DNA of 64,000 nucleotides from Diadema setosum (lineage: Eukaryota > Echinodermata > Echinoidea > Diadematoida > Diadematidae), in assembly GCF_964275005.1 (NCBI RefSeq), contig NC_092701.1:31497919-31561918 (forward strand), given 5' to 3'. Both the position numbers and the translations under genes were made by a program. The first letter of the stretch is position 1, and every line of letters begins with the position of its first letter. Under the pieces are notes generated by a model that was not told the DNA's origin, did not search any database, and was given only the letters and a program-made list of their open reading frames with translations. Shown piece by piece: positions 55,601 to 64,000 of this stretch.

Positions 55601-56665
55601 TGTGAGCTTGAATGCTTTTTTCTCAATTCTTTTTCAGAGAGAGGGGTCACTCAATATTTAAGTCGATATCTATATCTAGTTGAGAACCAGTGATATCACA
55701 GTCTTGCAAATTCATACCCTAAACTTATATAGGGGCCTTAATGAAGTCGCGATGTTATCTTCCATAATATTTATAATGTCAGTATGTAAGATAATCAAAA
55801 TTAACAACTACGACCTCTTACTCACAATGGCCAACATAGTTATATCACAACACCCATGCCATTGTTGATGGAATGGGGAAATTAATATCTGTTTTCATTA
55901 ATAAACAAATTTGGGTTTCGATCAATTGGAGACTTGTAATTCAATTATATTTTCATTAATATATTATGTTTACGTTCAGTAAAAACATTTAAAACCGACC
56001 TGATTTGATCATCCAATGCCAAATCATAACAGAATATCACTTCATACTGTTCTGCTAACTTAAATTTGTTTAATAAATGAGTAAAACCGAATATACAATT
56101 AAGTGGCTCTGTGGCTCATGTTCAAGTGTCCTAAGCGTTCTGTAACTTTCCCCATTGAAATGTGAATCTGAGTGAAAGTAAAAACCCTGTCACCTCGACG
56201 GAAACAGATTTACTACACTAAATTGCAACGATGGCATGTTTGTTCCTATAATTCATACACGTATTTAACTACGAAAACCGCACCATTGAACGAATGAGCT
56301 TGCCAACGATTCCCTTTCAGTGTTCGCACTACTTGATATATGAAAGTCACGTCATTTTCGAAATCTTCACTGTGCTTCTATTGCTTAGTCGCTTCACATG
56401 CAGGAAATGATATACATATTGATATAATAACCGATCTTTAGATCCTCGACGCAAATACTGAGGCGAATGTGCAGAACACCATTTTTGGTCTATATTTTTT
56501 GGTACCCTTTTATATAAGACGTTAACTGGAATGTTATATTCATGACGGAGCGTAATATTTTAACTGTTTTTTGTCGACGCATTAACTCATGTGAAAAAAT
56601 ACCGTTAGCACGCCTTTCATTGTTGCTTTTCAGAACTTCCCTTTCACGCAGCATACAGATAATCA

Positions 56666-56709
<44 letters not shown>

Positions 56710-59109
56710 TGTGTGTGTTTGTGTGTGCAGTTTGGATGTCTGAGAACGGATGGTTAACAAACACACAAACAAACACACCCACAATACACAGATGACCTTA
56801 TAATAATATGCCATACATATTGTACAAGAAATTTCTTTAGAAGAACAACCCTCATTTCATCCTTCCTATACCTCCGAACTCTCTCGTAGATACAGCGATA
56901 ATCTTTAGACCTAAAGCATCGACGAACTGGACCGGTGAGAGTTGTACTGCCTCCCTGTCATGCTCATCCGACGCCAACCCACCAGTTAATCACTTCCGCT
57001 GGGTCAAGGTTGGGGCAGAACGCATCTCCAACTCAAGTCGAACTCTTCACGTCATTCATGCTCCTGGAGGATTGGATGACAACGAGAGAATCGGAACACT
57101 TCTCATCGATGACGTCCAGGCCTCCGACTACGCCTCGTATGAGTGCATAGCCTATGACGAGGACGGGGAGCAAAATTTGACGAGTGCAAAGCTATCTCTT
57201 CTGAAACCCAGTAAACGCAAAATATAAAATATGTTATTATAGAGGTGGGGAAGTTTTGAAGAATGTATTACTATCAATTTTTTTTTTTAACTTGTCTTAA
57301 TCCAGAAGGGGAAATATCTGTGTTTTCGAAAACATAGTGAACAAGTCCATTGGGGTTGGTTTTATGCATGTTAATGGGAAGACGTAACGCATATACAAAA
57401 ATCGGAGATTTCGTGCTTGACATTATCAATAATGGAGATATTGACTGGAATGGACAATGAAGTAATGTCAGGATATTTGTTAGTGCACTTTACGCGAGAC
57501 AGAATCATTGGTGTATCAATCTCAGCTATTAATTAATCTTTGAATGCTAGTTTTATTACGCTCTGCAAGGAGGAAATAACATAATTATTTGTTATTTACA
57601 GCAAATGTAGTAATTCTTCCTTCAAAGGCGATACGAATGATTATATTCTTGTGATTTCCCAAGGCCAGTTATACCGACCAAACATCACAGCATATCCCGG
57701 CAGAGCGTCAGCATCCTCCATCCACGTTGCTTGGCAACCAAACAGCAATGACAACATAGATGGCACTGGCAGAGTAGAATACTGCCCTGTTAATACGTCA
57801 GAGGAGGACTGCAACACCACCACCAGTGCATCAGGTGCAAATACCACCTTGACTGGACTCCAGTCGTTCACCTGGTATCGACTGACTCTTAACTTTACAA
57901 ACTGCTCTGGGACTTTCACCACCCAACCCCTGCTGGCATCGACAGCTCGTATGAAACATTCTCTACTTTTGATTACTACACATGAACGAACAAAATGTAT
58001 GGTGAAATGAGAGCAAATATTATTCCAACCAATATGTTTGAATTAACGTGTTTTCTTGATCATGTGTTTGTGTGTGTGTGTGTGTGTAGTGTGTGTGTGT
58101 GTGTGTCATCGTGTATTAAAAAAAAAGAATCAAGGGAGATAGATAACATGGTTAGATATTAGATTTACTTACTTAATGATTGTGATGATATATTTAACAA
58201 TACTTAATTTCTGTAATAGTATTATTAGGCTTCGACTGGAGTATCGTTATGCAAACAAATGCTGAATATTTAATTATTTATGGAAATTTAAAAATACAAG
58301 TTATGTCCTATACAATATCAAAGTATTCTACAGTGGTAACTATTAATAAGCGATGACTGTGCAAAGTTGAGGGGGTCACGGTCATATCTATTATGCCTGC
58401 CTGATTGTTAGCAAAAGACCGGTGATATCATTTATTATACCAAAGTATGATAGGATTATTGTGAGGCGATGACGTCATCGACAGGTCTAATTTGCATGCT
58501 GTTCGATTGAGACTGATAGTACTGTTGCTGGCATGTAAAACAGACGTTTGAATTAATTTCTTATTTTTTCTGCATTTGTTTCTTCACCATGATCATGATG
58601 AAGCCTTGTCACCCTTCGAATATGGTAAGTGTTTCTATTACCCATACAGTTCACTCATTTCATTTCATTTCATTTCATTTCCGACGAAAGTATACAATAA
58701 AATTATGACAATTACGTATAAACAAAGTAAAGTACAATGTTACTTTGACATATCCAAATGAGATTTAAATGCACGTCATTTGTTTACAATGAGACAATAA
58801 ACATACTTTAGATGAAGAAATATACATGGACAAAATGTCACTGAATCATAACAAAGAAAAAGTCGGAAATGGAGGGGACTGCTAAAAAGCCAAGCTTGTA
58901 GAATGCAGTCCCCTCGTGAGTAGTAAATTGTAGTAGTAATCAAACAAAACGATTTGACATATTCCTCGTGAAGTAGAACATAAAACAAGTACGCACACAA
59001 ACGCACACACAGACAGAAACAGGTACAGTATCCTTTTTATAATCCATATCCACTTCCCCTATAGAAAATATTATGTAATTTCTATTTTTTTTTTGCAATC
59101 CATATATAC

Positions 59110-59169
<60 letters not shown>

Positions 59170-61588
59170 CATGTACAGACACAGTATCGGAAGTCGGAAG
59201 GAGCGAATCAGACATAGCTATAGATTTCAACAGTTTCATACCAAGCTTTCGCACCGTCTGACGTCTGACATCTGATGCCTGACGGACGGACCGAAAGCTC
59301 GGCGATCATTAAACCTGTCGAAATCCATAGCTACGCCTACCGCTGCTTCCAACTTCTCATTATATATATAGAGAGAGAGTAAGAGATAGACGATTGATTG
59401 ATATGTAATATCATCATTGTGCCTGATGCAAAATGTAAACGAAATATAATATCCTTACCTATTGAACCAATTTCCTATGTACATAATTATTAACAGAGCA
59501 CCAGTGCTTTCATGGTATGGTGGAATTTCCCTCTTACATACTGCAAGAGAACGGTGCACTAGTTCCTTGTTGTGACTTTCTTTGGTATAGGGTCTGGTCT
59601 GTTACACTGGCTTCCAGACAAGCGTTTTGAATCACTCATTTCTTTTTCTTTTTTTTTTCTTTTGCTCCTGTTTATTTAGCTCACCAACTCTTTAAACCAC
59701 TTTTTTCTCTCTTTACCATAAATCTTATTTTTCATTTAAAGTTTGTCATAATAGGGTTTTTTCATATTCCCTTGTTGTCTGGTGTTCGTGTGTGTTTCAA
59801 TTGCAGAATATTCTAAAACCATCTTATAATTGTTAAATTCATTACCGATTCCTTTTATTGGCAACCCATTTTGAGATTTTAAGTTCCTATTTTCTCCCCT
59901 CAGATTCAAAGATATTGTCTAAATTTAATTTCTCGTTCCATGCTAATTTTATGAATTTAACTATTTTTATCATTCTTTTTGTAATGTAAGTGTCACGCAG
60001 TTAAAGGTGTCAATTCGATGATGAGAAATCATAATTTCTCCAACAAAAATCCCCTAGGCTTGGTGGGTAAAATGTTATGCTTGAATTATCATTGCATTTC
60101 GTATGGGCCTACCTAATGTAAAGTAATATCATAATCTTTCCGTCAGTGGTCATTCCTCTATAATTATGCTCTATTAATGTGATTGGCTCACAACTGGTAT
60201 TCTCCTGAAAAGATACTTGCATGATACATCGGTACATAAACATGAAGCACCGTAGTTTATTTTTCTTTGGCTTATGTCATTCTATTTTACGTTATATTAT
60301 CTTTAAATACATTTTATCGACCACTTGAGATGAAAGCAAGTTAGATAATTGGAAGCAGAGGACATATCAGTTTCGTCTCTGTTGTATGGAATCAGAACTA
60401 AATTCTTAAATGCACTATGCGTGACGTGAGTAATCAATTTGGTTTAGTACTGCATCGAGATAGTTGAGAAAGCATTGTACTAACTTATGCACACATTGAT
60501 TGAAAAGGTACATCAATCAAACATATACATTCAAGGGGACACAAATACACAAAGAGAGATGTTATAACTGAAATCTGCTGAAAAATAGAGAATGTAATGA
60601 GAATATATTGGTTCAGTTTCAGTTCAGTTTATTTTACACCAAGCATTAAAAACATACAGAACATACAACAAAACAAGAAGGTACACATGAAGTTCATAAA
60701 TCATACAAGATCCAATGTGGAGGTATGAACACAACAAAGACAATGCCATTAGTAGAGGAAGCGGCAAGAAAGGGAAAAGACGTGGTGAGTACCTGATCCA
60801 TGTGCTGTAACATTAGTATACAAACCATTGACAGTTTAAAAAATGTAGTTGACAAAACAGGAAAAGTCAAAATAATACAGACATTACAAAACAAACTTCG
60901 AAGGTATGAACGATAACAACGCAACAAAAAAAAAATACCCCTTTAGTTAGTTATGTGTATTATCTTCAAAGATTTTTTTATGGATGATGACGCTTTTTCT
61001 CTCGGGATAAGATACCATGTATAAGGATCCTGATATATAACTGAATTCTAAAAAATATGATTATAACATTGATATAGTCATTAATGTATAATTATGTATT
61101 ATGTATAATAATATAGTTTATTATATGATTACTAGTATTTTTGATAAAGTAGCTTAAAAAAATATTCCTTGTAATGCAGTGACTATACAGCATCATTAAA
61201 AAGATTCTTTTCCTGTATTTGATGATGACCCTATTTCAAAAGATTTGAAACTGGCTTTATCCAAAACTTCGAGTACGAAAGATGCGGAATCACCTTACAC
61301 TTTTGGTGATATTAATGATAATTGTCTTTCTTTAAGGCATCAGACTTGAGTACGACTGGCAGACAGAGACGTTGGAAGTATTAAAATCTTTGGAGAACCT
61401 CACCGTGCCCAATGACATCTGCTTTAAGCCTTTCAAGATATTAGATCCCATAGACTGTTCAAGACCTAAGGAGGACCAATGCGTTTCGGCTGGCTCCACT
61501 CTGCACAAAGTGGTTCCCCTGAAGAGTGGGTTTGTGGGCGTCGTCAGCTACGGCCGGGAAATTTGCAGCGCCCCATCTTTCATACGAG
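52580..61588 (+). CDS. Receptor gene C, 3' end not found: SP-Ig-Ig-Ig-FN3-membrane-proximal
   Basis: Exons 52580-52673, 53521-53880, 55275-55601, 56890-57210, 57664-57948, 61337-61588, each the same length and phase as in gene B, with no frame breaks. It predicts signal peptide, three Ig domains, FN3 and the four-Cys module. From Ig1's 3' part onward it is nearly identical to B, including introns, until 62046, where homology stops and a satellite begins. No TM or ITIM exon is found in the rest of the window. Possibilities: the remaining exons lie further right behind an insertion; the copy is truncated and, by reading into the intron stop just after the donor, encodes a secreted decoy; or the assembly is wrong here. 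The extracellular part is secure, the 3' fate is open. Confidence 0.82.
53521..53880 (+). CDS. Gene C exon 2: Ig domain 1
   Basis: 360 bases, phase 1-1. Compared with B, eight amino-acid changes, seven in the stretch from GWFVDNDV to FTADGV; the rest of the exon after that is identical. Confidence 0.87.
53881..55274 (+). other. Gene C intron 2, no features seen
   Basis: Near-identical to gene B 34923-36308. Confidence 0.6.
55275..55601 (+). CDS. Gene C exon 3: Ig domain 2
   Basis: 327 bases, phase 1-1; I see no difference from gene B. Confidence 0.87.
55602..56889 (+). other. Gene C intron 3 with (TG)n
   Basis: Near-identical to B 36636-37905 except for a longer TG tract (56668-56728) and small indels. 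Confidence 0.7.
56890..57210 (+). CDS. Gene C exon 4: Ig domain 3
   Basis: 321 bases, phase 1-1. Differs from B by Pro to Thr near the start, Val to Ala before SYEC, and one silent change. Confidence 0.87.
57664..57948 (+). CDS. Gene C exon 5: FN3 domain
   Basis: 285 bases, phase 1-1. SM to NI change in NDNIDGTG; donor is GTATGA instead of GTAAGA. Confidence 0.84.
57949..61336 (+). other. Gene C intron 5 with repeats
   Basis: Near-identical to B 38983-42363: TG tracts (58070-58107), retroelement 3' end (58652-59030), TA tract (59115-59163), palindromic MITE (59186-59363), interspersed repeat (60612-60925). Confidence 0.75.
61337..61588 (+). CDS. Gene C exon 6: membrane-proximal four-Cys module
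   Basis: 252 bases, phase 1-1. One residue change from B (Pro to Ala in CSAPSF). The last recognisable exon of gene C in this window. Confidence 0.83.
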
Positions 61589-62053
61589 GTGAAGATTACT
61601 GAAAGTTCGTTGTTCTGCATCTTATATAACGCATACTGATCTCACACCAGTTAATGAAATGGACCCTCCTGTGATGAGCCCTGGCACTCGGCTGTTTAAA
61701 CATAATGGAGCAAATAGTGGGGGTTGCCAGAAAGTAGAAATAATTGGCTTTGGGTCGATGATGACTTGATGACTTTATCAGGAATTTACTTCTTAATGTC
61801 ACCATTTAGTTCTAGATGTTATTTCTGTAAAGTATGCATTGTTTGTTTTTGTACCTTTTTTTACATTCCTTCGCACATACATTAAAAGCATTTTTCTTTA
61901 AATATGCATACGTATTTCCTTTTAACATTTTTTTTTGTATTTTGGTTTGTCTTTTGCTCGATGGAAACAAAAAAAAAATTGAATTGAAACAGTATCCACC
62001 CATTGGCGGATGCTGATTTTTTCACTTAAATTTCCCTGTTCTTGACTGATAGT
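61589..62053 (+). other. Start of gene C intron 6, ending at a homology breakpoint
   Basis: Matches B 42616-43074 closely up to TTCTTGACTGA at about 62046; thereafter no similarity. Confidence 0.8.
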
Positions 62054-63300
62054 GGGGTGCCCTGGCACTCAGTCATTTCAAATTCATGTAAAAGTTTCAA
62101 TTTTGGTACCAAATTGAAGGTTATGATTTGTAGAACAATTTTGGTTCGAGTGTCAAGCATGTATCATAAAAAATTCAAAATGGCCGCCAAAATCCAAAAT
62201 GGCCGCCAATTTCAAGGTTTTTTTTCGCATTATGACTCGTAACTCTTGTACTATTGAGTCTAGAATGAAGATTTTGCTCTCTATACCTATGATTGCACAT
62301 GTCAGGAATTGAATACGAGTAAAATAAACACATTTAGAGCACATCTTCAATTCAAAATGGCCACCAAAATCCAAGATGGCTGCCGTTTTCAAGCTTATTT
62401 GCAGTATGACTCGTAACTCTTGTAGTATTGAGTGTAGAATGGAGATTTTGGTCTCTATACCTATGATTACACATGTGAGGAATTGAATAAAAATAAAACG
62501 AACACAATTAGAGCACATCTTCTAGTCAAAATGGCCGCCAAAATCCAAGATGGCTGCCATTTTCAAGCTATTTTGCGTTGTGACTCGTAACACCTGTACT
62601 ATTGAGTCTGGAATGGAGATATTTGTCTCTACACCTTTGACTACACATGTGAGGAAGTGAATATGAATAGAATTAACGCATTAGAGCACATCTTCTATTC
62701 AAAATGGCTGCTAAAATCTAAGATGGCTGCCATTTTCAAGCTACTTTGCATAGCGACTCATAACTCTTGTACTATTGAGTCTAGACTTTAGATTTTGGTC
62801 GCTATGCCTATTATTGCACGTGGCAGGAATTGAATAGAAATAAAATGATCACAAGTAGAGCACATCCTCTATTCAAAATGGCCGCCAAAATCCAAGATGG
62901 CTGCCATTTCAAGCTTATTTGCTTTATGACTCGTAACTCTTGTACTATTAAGTCTAGAATTTACATTTTGGACTCTATACCTATGATTGCATGCATTATC
63001 AATTGAATGAAAATAAAACGAACACAATTAGAGCACATCTCCAATTCAAAATGGTCGCCAAAATCGAAGATGGCTGCCATTTTCAAGCTTATTTGCAATG
63101 TGCTCGTAACTTTTGTACTATTGAGTCTAGAATGGAGATTTTGGTCTCTATACCTATGATTGCATGTGTGGGGAATCAAATAAAAAAAAAAAAACCCACA
63201 CAATTGGTGCATGCATTCAATTCAAAATACCAACCAAATCCAAGATGGCTGCCACTTTCAAGTTTCCTTTTTTTCCGCATCATGCCTCATAAGATTCATA
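62054..63300. repeat. 174-bp tandem satellite, about seven units
   Basis: CAAAATGG-type unit starts fall at 62176, 62353, 62527, 62700, 62874, 63047 and 63223, spacing 173-177. Each unit has AAAATGGCCGCCAAAATCC then AAGATGGCTGCCATTTT (a dyad), TATGACTCGTAACTCTTGTA, ACTATTGAGTCTAGAATGGA and GAGCACATCT. Units are moderately diverged; the first and last are degenerate. No coding frame runs through it consistently. Confidence 0.9.
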
Positions 63301-63532
63301 CTTATGCTATTGGTAATAACAGTCTCTCCACCCATTTTATTTACTTGTATGAGGAATTGACTGCTAAACAAATAGACATCATGGGGGCATATCTTCTTTC
63401 ATTATTACATAAACAGTTGCTCTAAGAAATCTGTCCACAATGCATTAAAGTAACAGAATGGTTGACAAATTATCCAAATATACATATTTTTGTGGTCGCA
63501 TTGAAAATGTTGTAGTCTAGCAACTTCTGGCA

Positions 63533-63706
63533 TGTAAACACAATCTGACATGTGCACTTCAGCTTTGTCTTAACACATTTGCACTGAGAGCAGGCATTTG
63601 GGCAGGTGCACTTCGCATCCAGGTGAAAAACATCCTTAACGAGGAGTAGCATGGTCCAATAAATGGGAAGCAGCTTGCCGTCTTCTTTTTTCCATCCATG
63701 GTTCAT
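63533..63706 (-). pseudogene. Cys-rich C-terminal domain relic
   Basis: A minus-strand frame encodes GWKKEDGKLLPIYWTM, then CTCPNACSQCKCVKTKLKCT, resembling the Cys-rich tail (C-x-C, C-x3-C, C-x-C pattern) found at the end of many uncharacterised invertebrate proteins, often linked to mobile elements. Only this stretch is open and no partner exons were found, so a relic is likely. Confidence 0.4.
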
Positions 63707-64000
63707 TGGCCAGGTTGTTGGCAGGCATCACTAACATTAAGGCTGGCTTCCAACGACGCTTGAAAACTGGCCTAGTGCTCATGGATCTTTCATCAGCATA
63801 CGGCAGTGTGGAGACGAGGTCTCCTTCTGAAATTTTCTCAAATCCTGAATTGCCAGACTACTCTGCGCTGCTTGTCTTTGGTCTAAAATTCAGGGTCACT
63901 CTGGGTAAACAGACCAGCTCTGTGTTGGTTCTGTGTTGGTTCCATTCCTTTTCAACACATACAGGAGTGACATGCCCACCACTTCATCCAGGAAATTTAC
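63707..64000. other. Possible upstream part of the Cys-rich relic
   Basis: The minus strand has short frames interrupted by stops; no reliable protein match. Nothing else seen. Confidence 0.3.

Noticed and set aside
62153-63425. Open frames within the 174-bp satellite as a repeat protein
   Set aside because: Frames are not kept from unit to unit and carry frequent stops.
1-64000. CRISPR arrays, rRNA genes and tRNA genes
   Set aside because: None recognised; tandem repeats here are satellites, microsatellites or transposon parts, and no cloverleaf sequence stood out.

Overview
The window is invertebrate animal DNA: AT-rich, intron-rich and full of microsatellites, palindromic MITEs and retrotransposons. 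The repeat families (TTAA-flanked foldback MITEs, pogo-like MITEs, Penelope, RTE, Tx1/L1-like and CR1/Jockey-type LINEs) and the Ig/FN3 receptor genes suggest a deuterostome, most likely an echinoderm such as a sea urchin or sea star. The species cannot be fixed from sequence alone.

The host content is a head-to-tail array of three related receptor genes on the + strand. Gene A (1-10523) is cut by the left edge. Gene B (33659-47257) is complete: ten exons join without a frame break into 733 residues: signal peptide, three Ig domains, one FN3 domain, a Cys-containing membrane-proximal module, a transmembrane segment, and a tail with four ITIM/ITSM-type tyrosine motifs. Gene C (52580-61588) has signal peptide, three Ig, FN3 and membrane-proximal exons, but its homology to B stops at about 62046 against a satellite, before any TM or tail exon. 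The design is that of an inhibitory immune-type receptor. The two last tail exons look like duplicates of each other, and genes A and B differ at the ITIM/ITSM-defining residue of two motifs. I do not recognise the family by name; it is the best candidate here for an undescribed system.

Layout: 1-10523 gene A; 10524-33658 A-B spacer, swollen by insertions (Penelope-like element, MITE plus RTE LINE, a GC-rich TIR element, a TTAA MITE, and an 11-kb nest of LINEs and a foldback element at about 21960-33150); 33659-47257 gene B; 47258-52579 B-C spacer with a hAT-like insertion; 52580-61588 gene C; 62054-63300 a 174-bp satellite; 63301-64000 mostly unassigned DNA with a Cys-rich coding relic.

Because genes and spacers are paralogous, many insertions have an empty site in the sister copy, which gives exact ends and relative ages. 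B and C are nearly identical for about 8.3 kb (B 34795-43074, C 53752-62046) but clearly diverged upstream of it; the switch lies inside the Ig1 exon. This means recent gene conversion, recent duplication, or an assembly duplicate. All gene models are predictions from splice sites, phase continuity and paralog comparison.
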